Assembly: GCF_003696345.1 (NCBI RefSeq)
Contig: NZ_RFLX01000025.1
Coordinates: forward strand, 1 to 49,587
Direction of reading: 5' to 3'
DNA: 49,587 nucleotides
Source: Teichococcus wenyumeiae
GTDB lineage: Bacteria > Pseudomonadota > Alphaproteobacteria > Acetobacterales > Acetobacteraceae
This document shows, in pieces, positions 25,327 to 34,003 of this stretch; the stretch's first letter is position 1, and every line of letters begins with the position of its first letter. The notes under the pieces were generated by a model. The model searched no databases, was not told the DNA's origin, and saw only the letters and a list, made by a program, of their open reading frames with translations. The position numbers and the translations under genes are program-made.

Positions 25327-26235
25327 TCAACTCTGGTTTGCGCCGATACCAGCCAGTTGCGCGGCATTGGTGCTGACCATCTTGCGTACGTCGTCCTCGC
25401 TGTAGCCGAGCGAGAGGCAGAGGCCGATGATCTGCCGGAAGCCCTCTACCGGCAATGGCGCGTTGGTTTGCCCGAGGTCGGAGCCGAAGAAGGTGCGGTC
25501 CACGCCCGCGGCCTCGATCATCTGCTTCAGGAAGGCGTCGTCATAGACCTTCATGCGGTTGGCGATGAACATGCAGATCGAGTGCTCGATCCAGGCGCCC
25601 ATGCCCACCAGTTCCTTGATGTCCGACAGCGTGGCGCCGACGGTGTAGCTGGGGTGGTTCACCAGCAGGCGGTTGACGCCACGCTTCTTCGCCTCGTCGA
25701 ACAGCGGCCAGACCTCGCTGATGTGCAGGTGGCCGCAGGAGAGCACTGCGTCATGCTCGGCGATGATGTCCAGCACCTGCTTCACGTTGTCCAGCAGGTC
25801 GCCGCGCGCATCCACCGCCGAAAGTCCGACCTGCTTCAGCATCTTGCCCTTGGTGGGCAGCAGCGACTTGCGGTGACCTTCGCGGATATGGTTGGCGGCG
25901 GAAACCGTGGGCATCCACACCACCTTGGCGCCGCATTTCAGCGCGGGCTCCACGGCGAAGGGATTGATGCCGCCGACGGCATTGTTCAGCACGATGCTGC
26001 CCACCGGCTCCGCCTGCGTGGCCTTGCCGGATTCCTTCAGCACATCCACGAAGGGGCCGGTCGGATAATAGTGGTCCTTGAACAGCACGGCGCGCATCCC
26101 GGCCTCGGCGGCCTGTTCCAGCGCCTGCTCATGGTTCAGCGCGCGGGCCATCACGGAAGGGCCGCTGTGACAGTGCAGGTCGATCGCGCCCTGCATTAGC
26201 GACTGGACGAGGGCCGGATCGGCTTCGGTGGTCAT
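25327..26235 (-). CDS. DUF6282-type metal-dependent hydrolase
   Basis: 302 residues from the ATG at 26235, which overlaps the aldolase stop (ATGA at 26232-26235); longer frames run back through the aldolase. Amidohydrolase-like metal motifs: DLHCHSGPS (19-27), a central KDHYYPTG, CGHLH, VNHPSYTVG and FGSDLGQTNAP near the end, resembling the H-x-H, H, H, D set of the superfamily. The reaction is unknown; related proteins occur beside tctC and aldolase genes in catabolic clusters. There is no signal peptide. It is probably a cytoplasmic hydrolase acting on the imported acid or a ring-opened product. Confidence 0.8.
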   Translation of the reverse strand: MTTEADPALVQSLMQGAIDLHCHSGPSVMARALNHEQALEQAAEAGMRAVLFKDHYYPTGPFVDVLKESGKATQAEPVGSIVLNNAVGGINPFAVEPALKCGAKVVWMPTVSAANHIREGHRKSLLPTKGKMLKQVGLSAVDARGDLLDNVKQVLDIIAEHDAVLSCGHLHISEVWPLFDEAKKRGVNRLLVNHPSYTVGATLSDIKELVGMGAWIEHSICMFIANRMKVYDDAFLKQMIEAAGVDRTFFGSDLGQTNAPLPVEGFRQIIGLCLSLGYSEDDVRKMVSTNAAQLAGIGANQS

Positions 26236-27035
26236 GCGGGTATGTCCTGTCGGGCTTGGGGGGAGAGGGCGCGCAGGTCGGCCAGCGCCTTGGCCGCCGC
26301 CTGCTTCATCAGCCCCTGGTCGGAGGAATAAACAAAGGCGCTGGCGCCGATGCCGTGCAGCCAGCTGGCTTCCGCTATGCCGCCCACGAAGACCATCACG
26401 GGCTTGCCCGCGCGCTTCGCGGCGGCGGCGATGCGGTCGACGGCTTCGCGGATCGGCGGCGCGTCGTTGGTGGGTGCGCCCATGGCGGCGGTCAAGTCGC
26501 CACGGCCGATGAAGAGCGCGTCGATGCCCTCGGTCGCGGCGATCGCGTCGATCTCGTCCAGCGCCTCCGGGTCCTCGATCTGCGCGACCACGGTGGTGGC
26601 GGCATCGGCACGGTCCACGTAGTCCCACATCTTGCCGCCGCCATAGCCGGCGGCGCGGACCGAGCCGGAATAGCCGCGCCGGCCGCCCCGGTAGCGGCAG
26701 GCGGCCGCGACCTGTGCCGCCAGCGCGGCGCTGGCGACATGCGGCACCAGCACGCCCGCCGCGCCGCAATCGAGCACGGAGAGCAGGTGATGCGGCGCCG
26801 GGCTCTGCACCCGCACAAGGCCTGCCGTGCCGGTGGCCCTGGCGGCAAACAGCGCGGCATCCGTCGCCTGGCGGTCGAAAGGCGAGTGTTCCTCGTCGAT
26901 CACCACGAAGTCGAAGCCCATCAGGCCCAGGATCTCGGTGCTGTGCAGGGTGGGTGTCTTGATGAAGGTGCCGGCCAGGATATCGCGGCGGGCGAGCCGG
27001 GCGCGGAAGCTGTTGTCAGGCGGTGAGGTTGGCAT
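26232..27035 (-). CDS. HpcH/HpaI-family aldolase (first copy)
   Basis: 267 residues. Key features of the class II HpaI fold: VIDEEHSPFD near residues 45-54 (metal and base site), R-VQS, GVLVPHV and the VVAQIEDPEALDEID strand with the metal-binding glutamate. FIGRGDLTAAMG follows. Family reaction: reversible retro-aldol cleavage of 4-hydroxy-2-oxo acids to pyruvate or oxaloacetate plus an aldehyde. It lies 50 bp after the tctC gene at 27086 and overlaps the DUF6282 gene, so cleavage and hydrolysis steps are co-expressed. A second, clearly different copy is at 39249. Confidence 0.88.
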   Translation of the reverse strand: MPTSPPDNSFRARLARRDILAGTFIKTPTLHSTEILGLMGFDFVVIDEEHSPFDRQATDAALFAARATGTAGLVRVQSPAPHHLLSVLDCGAAGVLVPHVASAALAAQVAAACRYRGGRRGYSGSVRAAGYGGGKMWDYVDRADAATTVVAQIEDPEALDEIDAIAATEGIDALFIGRGDLTAAMGAPTNDAPPIREAVDRIAAAAKRAGKPVMVFVGGIAEASWLHGIGASAFVYSSDQGLMKQAAAKALADLRALSPQARQDIPA

Positions 27036-27085
27036 CGTGCGGCTCCCCGGAGCGAATGGACATGGTGGTGTGGTGCATCCCCGCC

Positions 27086-28036
27086 TCAGTCCAGCTTCAG
27101 CGCTTGCAGCAACTGCGCTGTCGCCTTGTCCTCCGCCTCCAGGAAGGCCTGGAAGCGCGCGCTGTCCAGCGGCTCCACTTCGTTGAAGCCGCGGTGCATG
27201 GTCTCGACATAGGCGGGGTCGGCGGCGCCGGTCAGCACCAGCCGTGACAGGCGCTCGATGATCGCGCCATCCGTGCGGCGGGGCGCGAAGAAGCCGAAGC
27301 GCGTGACAAGATCCACCGGCAGCCCGGCCTCGCGCAGGGTCGGCAGATCCGCCAGCGGCGCGATGCGGGCCGCGCCGGTCTGCGCCAGGGGCCGCACCCC
27401 GCGCTCCACCAGCGGCATGATATTGCCCGGCGCGCCCATCACCAGGTCGATGTCGCCGGCCAGCAGCGCGACCACGGCGGTGGAGACGCCGGTGTAGGGA
27501 ACATGCAGCATCCGGATGCCGGCGGCCTTGGCCATGGCTTCCGCGATCAGGTGCGGCGTGCTGCCGGCGCCGGGCGTGCCATAGGTCAGGCCATCCGGCT
27601 TCGCGCGCGCCGCCTGCAGAAAGCCCGGCATATCCGTGAAGGCGGCATCCCGCCGCGCCGCCAGCACATAGGGGATGGCGATCAGGTTCGCGATCGGCTC
27701 GAAATCCGCGATGGAATAGCCGAGCTTCTGCAGGCGCGGCACCGCTGTCAGCGCGCCGGTGCCGGCGAAGAGCAGATTGTAGCCATCCGGCGCCGCATTG
27801 CGCAGGCGGTTGGCGCCCAGCGCGCCGCCGCCGCCAGGCACGGATTCGATGACGATGGCCTGGCCCAGCGCCTGCATCATGCGGTCCTGCAAGGGCCGGA
27901 TGAACTGGTCGGCACCGCCGGCCGCATAGGGAACGACGACGCGGATAGGCCGGTCGGGCCAGGCCGCGGCCCGCGCTCCGCGCGCTGCCATGGCCATGCC
28001 GGCGGCCAACAAGGCACCACGCCGTGAGATGAGCAT
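27086..28036 (-). CDS. Bug/TctC-family solute-binding protein, paralogue of the 20909 copy
   Basis: 316 residues from the ATG at 28036, preceded by GGGGAAG. The leader has RR at 5-6 and ends GARAAA. The hallmark strand is IRVVVPYAAGGADQF and the second-domain motif is HVPYTGVSTAVVALLAGDID. Over most of its length it follows the TctC at 20909-21862 residue for residue in conserved blocks, more than any other pair in the window. It sits between an amidohydrolase and an HpaI aldolase in the minus-strand operon. Confidence 0.9.
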   Translation of the reverse strand: MLISRRGALLAAGMAMAARGARAAAWPDRPIRVVVPYAAGGADQFIRPLQDRMMQALGQAIVIESVPGGGGALGANRLRNAAPDGYNLLFAGTGALTAVPRLQKLGYSIADFEPIANLIAIPYVLAARRDAAFTDMPGFLQAARAKPDGLTYGTPGAGSTPHLIAEAMAKAAGIRMLHVPYTGVSTAVVALLAGDIDLVMGAPGNIMPLVERGVRPLAQTGAARIAPLADLPTLREAGLPVDLVTRFGFFAPRRTDGAIIERLSRLVLTGAADPAYVETMHRGFNEVEPLDSARFQAFLEAEDKATAQLLQALKLD

Positions 28037-28064
28037 GGTCGTCTTCCCCCGAATGCCTTGTGGA

Positions 28065-28889
28065 TCAGCCCGCAAAGCCGAAGAGCCGGGACGGGTTGGT
28101 CCAGAGCAGCTTCTCGCGCGCCGCCGCATCCGGCACGACGCGGTGCAGGGCGGCGAGCAGCGCGCCATAATCGGTGCGTTCCTTCGCGCGCAGGAAAGGC
28201 CAGTCGGAGCCCCAGATGCAGCGGTCGGGCGTGAAGGCTTCGATCAGCGCCGCGACATAGGGGTCGGTATCGGTGTAGGGTGAGCCCGTCCGGGTCATAC
28301 GGAAGGCGCCGGAAAGCTTGATCACCGCATCGCTGTTGCGGCCGAAGTCCAGCAGCGCCTGGAAACCCGCTTGGCCGAGGCCTTCGGCAAGGTCCGGGCG
28401 GCCGCAATGGTCGATGACCACCGGCAGCCGCGCCGCCCACAGCACCGGCAGCGCCGCGAGGATGGACTCGCCGTGATGGTAATGGACCTGCACGATCCAG
28501 CCGGCCTCGCGCGCCTGCGCCAGGGCGCGCTGCCCGGCGGGGCCCAGCAAGGGCGGGCTGGTCGGGAAGTCCAGGTTGAAGCGGATGCCGACGATGCCGC
28601 CATCCACCATCCGCCGCACCTCCGCCTCTGGCGTGCCGTCCGGCAGCAGCGCCACGCCCTTCAGCCGGCCGCCGCTGGCCGCGATGGCTTCCAGCATGTA
28701 GGTGTTGTTGGCGCCGTAGCCCCCGAGGGGGTTGATCAGCACGCCATGGGTGAAGCCGTGGCAGGACAGCAGGTGCAGGAATTGCGGCGCGGTGCCGAGC
28801 TCGTTGGGCTGGATGTCGAAGCCTCGGTCTCCGCCCCAACCCTGGCGCGAGAGGTCGAAGGCATGGGCGTGGCTGTCAACGGCAGGCAT
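28065..28889 (-). CDS. Amidohydrolase-2 family (LigI-like) hydrolase, copy 1
   Basis: 274 residues. DSHAHAFD at 5-12 supplies the H-x-H pair, IDHCGRPD the third ligand region, and IWGSDWPFL the catalytic aspartate of PF04909 proteins. Related enzymes include 2-pyrone-4,6-dicarboxylate lactonase (LigI), other lactonases and some decarboxylases. It lies 3 bp downstream of a second family member, with which it shares only the fold-level motifs, so the pair may act on successive or isomeric substrates. It is followed by tctC after 28 bp. Confidence 0.87.
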   Translation of the reverse strand: MPAVDSHAHAFDLSRQGWGGDRGFDIQPNELGTAPQFLHLLSCHGFTHGVLINPLGGYGANNTYMLEAIAASGGRLKGVALLPDGTPEAEVRRMVDGGIVGIRFNLDFPTSPPLLGPAGQRALAQAREAGWIVQVHYHHGESILAALPVLWAARLPVVIDHCGRPDLAEGLGQAGFQALLDFGRNSDAVIKLSGAFRMTRTGSPYTDTDPYVAALIEAFTPDRCIWGSDWPFLRAKERTDYGALLAALHRVVPDAAAREKLLWTNPSRLFGFAG

Positions 28890-28892
28890 GGC

Positions 28893-29747
28893 TCAGTCCC
28901 CGAAGCCGTAGAGGGTGGCGGCGTTGGTGACCAGCAGGCGCTGCCGGTCCTCCGGCCGGGGCGCGATCAGCGGCACCAGGTCAAGTAGCTCCGCCTCGTC
29001 CACCGGCACCGCCAGGTTGGGGTGCGGGAAGTCGGTGCCCCAGAGCACCCGGTCCGGGGCCGCGCGCAGCAGCGCGCGGGCGAAGGGCAGGGCGGCGGTG
29101 AAAGGGGCCGGCACCATGCGCTCGGCACCACTGAGCTTCACCCAGATGCGCTCGTCTTCCAGCAGCGCCAGCAGCATGCGGAAGGCACGGCCCTCCACGC
29201 CCTGCTCCGGATCGACGCGACCCATGTGGTCGATCACCACGGGCATGCGCAGCGCGCGGATGGCCGGTGCCATCTCCGCCACGCCATCCCCCTGCAGGTG
29301 CAGCACGACATGCCAGCCCAGGCCGCGCACGCGGTCGGCCGCGCGGCGCACCACGGCGAGATCGGGGCCGCCGCCCAGCGCCTTGATGAAGTTGAAGCGG
29401 ATGCCGCGCACGCCGGCCTCGTGCATCTCCGCCAGCGTGGCATCCGGCGTCTCGTCGTCGATCATGGCGACGCCGCGGTAGCGCGTAGGGTCGGATCGCA
29501 GCGCGTCGAGCATGGCGCGGTTGTCGGTGCCGTGGCAGCTCGCCTGGACCAGGACGGCTCGGCCCAGCCCCAGCCGGGCATGGAGGGCGGCGAGAACCTC
29601 CTTCGGCTTGTCTTCCGGCGTGTACCGGCGGCTCTCGGCATATGGGAAACGGTCGCCGGGCCCGAAGACATGGCAGTGCGCGTCGCAGGACAGGCCGGGC
29701 GGAACAAAGACGCCCCAATGCGGCGACACCGGCTGCTGATCGGGCAT
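28893..29747 (-). CDS. Amidohydrolase-2 family, 2-pyrone-4,6-dicarboxylate lactonase-like
   Basis: 284 residues. The N-terminus (CDAHCHVFGP at 21-30, then FPYAESRRYTPED) is very close to the LigI style. Later come VIDHMGRVD, VKLSGAERM and WGTDFPHPN, which supply the active-site histidines, arginine region and aspartate. LigI hydrolyses 2-pyrone-4,6-dicarboxylate to 4-oxalomesaconate in the protocatechuate 4,5-cleavage pathway; whether this protein uses that exact lactone is not shown. A predicted IclR operator lies 68 bp upstream of its start. It is the first gene after iclR on this strand. Confidence 0.87.
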   Translation of the reverse strand: MPDQQPVSPHWGVFVPPGLSCDAHCHVFGPGDRFPYAESRRYTPEDKPKEVLAALHARLGLGRAVLVQASCHGTDNRAMLDALRSDPTRYRGVAMIDDETPDATLAEMHEAGVRGIRFNFIKALGGGPDLAVVRRAADRVRGLGWHVVLHLQGDGVAEMAPAIRALRMPVVIDHMGRVDPEQGVEGRAFRMLLALLEDERIWVKLSGAERMVPAPFTAALPFARALLRAAPDRVLWGTDFPHPNLAVPVDEAELLDLVPLIAPRPEDRQRLLVTNAATLYGFGD

Positions 29748-29803
29748 TCATCCCCTCCCCCTGACACTGGGACGGTAGGGGAAGGGCCGGCGACGCCGGA
29801 GGG

Positions 29804-30673
29804 CTAAATGCCGGCGTTCCGCCCTGCGGAATGCTGGGCGGGGATGCCGTCCCGCTGCGGCAGGCAGGCGGGCGCGGTAGCCGTTACCTGCCCATCCCGC
29901 GCGCGCTGCAGCCGCTCCATGGAACTGGTGATCTCCTGGCTTGCCTTGTGCAGCGCCGGCACCAGCTCGCCCACCAGCATCCCGTGGCTGACGGCGGAGC
30001 GGAAATAGCTCAACCCGATCGTGCCCGCGATCGTGTCGCCGAGCCGGATAGGCACCGCGACGGTGTTGGAGGAACGCGGCTCCACCGCAGGGTCGCGCTC
30101 CGCATAGCCCTGGCGGCGGACCGTGGTGATCATCGCCTGCACCACGCGGACCAGATTGGGCGGGTTGTCCTCCGGGTCGCTGGAGGCGGCCAGCATGCGC
30201 ATCAGGATGCGGCGCTCGGAATCCGGGCAGAAGGCCAGGTAGGCGCGGCCGACGGCACGGGTCACCATGCTGAAGCTGACCCCCACCGTAGCATGAAAGG
30301 GAGAGACCGCGCTGTCCGCCACGGTGCTGACGCTGACCGCGACGCGCCCATGCGCCGGCACGGTGATGGCGGCCGGCCAGCGCAGCCGGCGCGTTAGGTC
30401 CACCGCCCAGGGGCGCCCCGCTTCCGCCACCAGCGGCCCGCCATGGAAACCCGCGCTCAGCGAGACGACATCCGAGGTGACCTGGTAGCCGAGGCCGCGC
30501 TCCGCCTTCGTCACCAGCCCCGCGGCCGCCAGCGTGCCCAGCAGCCGCATGATGGTGGGCTTGGGCAGGTTCGTGCGGCGGTGCAACTGGTCGACGGTCG
30601 TGTTCTGCTGCCTGTTCAATTCCTTCAGGATCGACAGGGCGCGCAGCACGGACTGGACAGGCGGATCGCTCAA
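29804..30673 (-). CDS. IclR-family transcriptional regulator, MhpR-like
   Basis: 289 residues. The winged helix-turn-helix occupies about residues 8-70 (VDQLHRRTNLPKPTIMRLL is the recognition part). The effector domain follows, with YAERDPAVEPRS and AVPIRLGDTIAGTIGLSYF. The YQVTSDVVSLSAGF junction resembles MhpR-type regulators of phenylpropionate and other aromatic-acid pathways. The start overlaps the oxidoreductase stop (ATGA). Three near-identical 19-bp palindromes at 29815, 31773 and 32897 are probable binding sites; one covers the 3' end of this gene. It likely regulates its own operon and the amidohydrolase, cupin and tctC units. Confidence 0.88.
   Translation of the reverse strand: MSDPPVQSVLRALSILKELNRQQNTTVDQLHRRTNLPKPTIMRLLGTLAAAGLVTKAERGLGYQVTSDVVSLSAGFHGGPLVAEAGRPWAVDLTRRLRWPAAITVPAHGRVAVSVSTVADSAVSPFHATVGVSFSMVTRAVGRAYLAFCPDSERRILMRMLAASSDPEDNPPNLVRVVQAMITTVRRQGYAERDPAVEPRSSNTVAVPIRLGDTIAGTIGLSYFRSAVSHGMLVGELVPALHKASQEITSSMERLQRARDGQVTATAPACLPQRDGIPAQHSAGRNAGI
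29815..29833. promoter_or_regulatory. IclR-type palindrome, site B
   Basis: CGTTCCGCCCTGCGGAATG, two 8-bp arms around 3 nt with one mismatch. It overlaps the last codons of iclR and lies 68 bp upstream of the LigI-like amidohydrolase start. It matches sites A (31773) and C (32897). Confidence 0.65.
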
Positions 30674-31692
30674 GCGGGCGGCTCCGGCACGGTTTCCGCG
30701 AGGGCGGATACGGTCAGCACCAGCTTGCCGATCTGCTCATTGGCGTCAAGCACCGCGTGGGCCGCCGCCACATCGGCCAGCGGATGCACGCCGCAGATAT
30801 GGGTGCGGATGCGCCCGGCCTCCAGCAGCGGCCAGACCTGCTCCACCAGTTCCCGGGCAATGCGGCCCTTGTAGGCGACCGGGCGGGCGCGCAGCGTAGA
30901 GCCGGTCAGGGTCAGGCGGCGGATATAGATCTCGCGCGTGCTGATCTCGGCCTTGGGCGCGCGGTGGCTGGCGATCAGCACCAGGCGCCCGTCCGGCGCC
31001 AGCAATCCCAGTTCAACGGGCGTATAGTCGCCGCCCTGGCCATCCAGGATCACGTCCACGCCGCGCCCATCGGTCAGGGCGCGCACCTGTTCCGGCCAGT
31101 CGGCATCGCGGTAATCCACCACGGCATCGGCGCCCATCTCCCGGCAGACGGCCTGCTTGGCGGCGGAACTGCTGGTGGCCAGCACGGTGGCGCCGCGCAA
31201 CTGCTTGCCGATCTGCATGGCGGCGAGGCCGACGCCGCTGGTGCCGCCCTGCACCAGCAGGGCCTCGCCCTCGGCCAGCCGGCCCAGCCAGATGACGTTG
31301 TTCCAGGCGGTGAAGAACACCTCCGGCAGCGTCGCGGCCTGGGCGAAGGTGAAGCCGCGCGGCACCGGCATGCATTGCGGCGCCGGCACCAGGCAGAACT
31401 CGGCATAGCCGCCGCCCGCCACCAGCGCGCAGACCGCGTCGCCAATACGGGGCCAGGCGACATCCGCCCCCACGGCCACCACCACGCCCGCGACATCGAG
31501 CCCAGGGATATCGGTCACGCCGGCAGGCGGCGGGTAGAGCCCCTTGCGCTGCTGCACGTCCGGCCGGTTGACCCCGGCGGCGGCCACCTGCACCAGCACC
31601 TCGCCAGGGCCACAGGCGGGCACCGGGCGCTGGGCGAGATGCAGAACCTCCGGCCCGCCCTGGCCGCGTATCTCAACAACCTGCATCTGCAT
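30670..31692 (-). CDS. Zinc-independent MDR oxidoreductase, PIG3/quinone oxidoreductase-like
   Basis: 340 residues from the ATG at 31692 (a second ATG at 31686 is possible; a GGGG lies just upstream). Medium-chain reductase features: [11 protein letters not shown] and [10 protein letters not shown] in the N-terminal domain, [10 protein letters not shown] in the linker, and the nucleotide-binding [14 protein letters not shown] around residues 140-155. These are the marks of the PIG3 group of NADPH:quinone oxidoreductases; no structural-zinc cysteines are seen. It probably reduces an activated double bond or quinone-like intermediate. It is first in the operon with iclR, with operator A 81 bp upstream of its start. 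Confidence 0.88.
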   Translation of the reverse strand: MQMQVVEIRGQGGPEVLHLAQRPVPACGPGEVLVQVAAAGVNRPDVQQRKGLYPPPAGVTDIPGLDVAGVVVAVGADVAWPRIGDAVCALVAGGGYAEFCLVPAPQCMPVPRGFTFAQAATLPEVFFTAWNNVIWLGRLAEGEALLVQGGTSGVGLAAMQIGKQLRGATVLATSSSAAKQAVCREMGADAVVDYRDADWPEQVRALTDGRGVDVILDGQGGDYTPVELGLLAPDGRLVLIASHRAPKAEISTREIYIRRLTLTGSTLRARPVAYKGRIARELVEQVWPLLEAGRIRTHICGVHPLADVAAAHAVLDANEQIGKLVLTVSALAETVPEPPA

Positions 31693-31772
31693 CCCCGGCT
31701 CTGCCCTCGCCTGACATTGGCAGCGGACACCGTAGCACCGCGCCGCCCGGCAGGTCTCCGGGCCAGCCGGTG

Positions 31773-31791
31773 CATTCCGCACAGCGGAATG
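31773..31791. promoter_or_regulatory. IclR-type palindrome, site A
   Basis: CATTCCGCACAGCGGAATG, a perfect 8-bp inverted repeat around ACA. It lies in the 245-bp divergent gap between the oxidoreductase-iclR operon and the bicupin gene, so it can control both. Confidence 0.7.
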
Positions 31792-31937
31792 GCGCCAGAA
31801 TGACCGCGCGTGCCAGGGGGCTCTCGCCTAGACCGAAGCTGCGGCCTCCCGGCCGGGCGCATGTCCTCTCCGAAGCCCCGCTCTGCCGCTGGGCCGGATG
31901 CCCGAAGCGGGGTGCCGATGCAGGAGGAATGTCCGCC

Positions 31938-32849
31938 ATGTATGACAAGTCGGATCCGCGCGCGGCGCTCGCGCCGCCCAGTGCTGGCCAGCCCGTGCCG
32001 GCAGGCGGCTTCTCGCCAGCCAGCTACGTGAAATTCTACGAAACGCCACCGCAGGAGGACGGCCCGGAGGGCAGGACCTGGTATGCGCGCGGGCAGACCT
32101 TCGTCGTCGCCTATACCGAGGCACGCGACGGTGCCCGTTTCAAGCGCAGCGGGCAGCCTGACGAATACGTGCTGCTGCTGCCGGATGCCGCCACCTCCGC
32201 CGTGGTCTCGGCGGGCGGCGAACGGCAGGAATGCGCCGGCAATGCCGTCGTCTTCATCCCGCCGGGAGACAGCAGCATCGAGATCCCGCGCGGCGGGCGG
32301 ATCGTACGGCTCTTCACCACGCTGTCGGAGGACCTTGTCGCGCGCTGCCCCAATGGCGATGCCTATGCGACGCCGAACCCGCTGATCCCGCCGCTGGCGG
32401 CCTGGCCGGCGCCGAAGGACGGCTACCGCATCCGGCGCTACGGGCTGGACGTGCAGGTGGAGCCGGGGCGGTTCGGCCGCATCTTCCGTGGCTCCACCTT
32501 CATGGTGAACTACCTGGACCCGCGCGACCGCCCGCGCGACATCACCAAGCTCTCCCCGCACCACCATGATGATTTCGAGCAGTGCTCGCTGGCGCTGGAC
32601 GGCGAGTTCATCCACGACCTGCGCTGGCCCTGGACGCCGAACATGCATCACTGGCGGGAGGACCAGCATGAATTCTGCGGCTCGCCCTCCGTCGCGGTGA
32701 TCCCGCCGCCTTCCATCCATACCACGCGCGCCCAGACGCATGGGCTGAACCAGCTGGTCGATATCTTCTGCCCGCCGCGCCTGGATTTCTCCAGGAAGCC
32801 GGGATGGGTGCTGAACGCCGACGACTACCCGATGCCAGACGGCACGTGA
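31938..32849 (+). CDS. Bicupin-domain protein of unknown function
   Basis: 303 residues from the ATG at 31938, which has AGGAGG 9 bp upstream; the ATG at 31929 is too close to that site. Two cupin-like halves can be traced: YVLLLPDAA to [13 protein letters not shown] in the first, and [17 protein letters not shown] to [14 protein letters not shown] in the second. HHH, E and H there supply a plausible metal site. The first half lacks a histidine cluster, so only the second domain is likely to bind metal. It may be a dioxygenase, isomerase or lyase; I cannot say which. It begins a plus-strand run and faces operator A. Confidence 0.78.
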   Translation: MYDKSDPRAALAPPSAGQPVPAGGFSPASYVKFYETPPQEDGPEGRTWYARGQTFVVAYTEARDGARFKRSGQPDEYVLLLPDAATSAVVSAGGERQECAGNAVVFIPPGDSSIEIPRGGRIVRLFTTLSEDLVARCPNGDAYATPNPLIPPLAAWPAPKDGYRIRRYGLDVQVEPGRFGRIFRGSTFMVNYLDPRDRPRDITKLSPHHHDDFEQCSLALDGEFIHDLRWPWTPNMHHWREDQHEFCGSPSVAVIPPPSIHTTRAQTHGLNQLVDIFCPPRLDFSRKPGWVLNADDYPMPDGT

Positions 32850-32896
32850 GGGGCAGGGGTCGGCAGCACCGCCCGGGGCTGCTGCCGAGCCGGTCC

Positions 32897-32915
32897 AAAT
32901 TCCGCCCTCCGGAAT
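32897..32915. promoter_or_regulatory. IclR-type palindrome, site C
   Basis: AATTCCGCCCTCCGGAATG, the third member of the set, with one mismatch between the arms. It lies 84 bp upstream of the tctC start at 32999 and just after the bicupin gene, so it would give the tctC-amidohydrolase unit its own control. Confidence 0.62.
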
Positions 32916-32998
32916 GCATCGCCGAAGCCCTGGATGGCCACGGTGCCACTGTTAGGCTCGATCGCAATGGCACGATGACTGTGCCGCGGAGGGAGCTT

Positions 32999-34003
32999 AT
33001 GCCGCCCGGTCCTGCACCAGACACCCGCCGCCTCGTCGCCGCGCCCCGGCGCCGTTCCATCCTGGCGGCGGGCCTCGGCCTGCTCGCGGCCCCGGCCATG
33101 GCGCAGGAACCCTGGCCGAGCCGTCCGGTCCGCATCATCGTGCCCTTCGCGCCCGGCGGCACGGCCGATATCCCGGCCCGCATCATCGCGGACCACCTGT
33201 CGCGACAGTTCGGCAAGCCTGTTGTGGTGGAGAACCGCTCCGGCGCCGGCGGCGCGGTCGGCATCCGCGCGGTGGCGCAGGCGGCGGATGGGCACACGCT
33301 GCTGCACAGCACCTCGGCGGTGGCCATCCTGCCGGCGCTGCAGCTCAACCCTGGCTTCGATCCTCTGGTGGATCTGGCGCCGGTCACCATCACCGCCGTC
33401 GCGCCCATCCTGCTTCTCACCCGCGCCGACGGCACCTTCCCGGACCTGCGACATTTCCTGGAGCGCGCGCGGGCTGCACCCGGCAAGGTCAGCTTCTCCT
33501 CTTCCGGCATCGGCAGCACCGTGCATCTGGCGGGGGAACTGCTGCGCGCGCGAGCGCAGGTGGATCTGCTGCACGTGCCTTATCGCGGCTCCGCCCCCTC
33601 CGCGACGGCGCTGCTGGCGGGGGAGACGGATGCCGCCTTCCTCAGCCCCATCGAGGCCCTGCCGCATATCAATGCAGGCCGGATGCGGGTGCTGGCCACA
33701 GCCGGGCGCCAGCGCAGCCCGATGGCGCCCGATGCGCCCACGATCTCGGAAGAGGTGCCGAGCTATGACGGCATCCAGCTCTGGTTCGGGTTGTTCGGGC
33801 CGCGGGACATGCCACAGGAGGCCGTGGCGCGCCTGATGCAGGAACTGGCGCCGCTGCGCCAGGATTCCGTGCTGACGGCCCGCATGGCGGAACTGAGGGC
33901 GGAAACGCCGCTGGACGGCCCGGCAGTGCTGATGGCCCGCATGCGGGCCGAGGTGCCGCTCTGGAAGAGCATCGCCCAACAGGCAGGAATCCCACGCGAA
34001 TGA
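32999..34003 (+). CDS. Bug/TctC-family solute-binding protein
   Basis: 334 residues from the ATG at 32999, preceded by GGAGGG. The leader has a basic N-terminus (RRR near 18) and ends PAMAQ. The hallmark strand is VRIIVPFAPGGTADIP and the second-domain motif is HVPYRGSAPSATALL. Its stop overlaps the start of an amidohydrolase gene (ATGA at 34000-34003), a strong hint that the bound ligand or its product is the hydrolase substrate. Operator C lies 84 bp upstream. Confidence 0.9.
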   Translation: MPPGPAPDTRRLVAAPRRRSILAAGLGLLAAPAMAQEPWPSRPVRIIVPFAPGGTADIPARIIADHLSRQFGKPVVVENRSGAGGAVGIRAVAQAADGHTLLHSTSAVAILPALQLNPGFDPLVDLAPVTITAVAPILLLTRADGTFPDLRHFLERARAAPGKVSFSSSGIGSTVHLAGELLRARAQVDLLHVPYRGSAPSATALLAGETDAAFLSPIEALPHINAGRMRVLATAGRQRSPMAPDAPTISEEVPSYDGIQLWFGLFGPRDMPQEAVARLMQELAPLRQDSVLTARMAELRAETPLDGPAVLMARMRAEVPLWKSIAQQAGIPRE

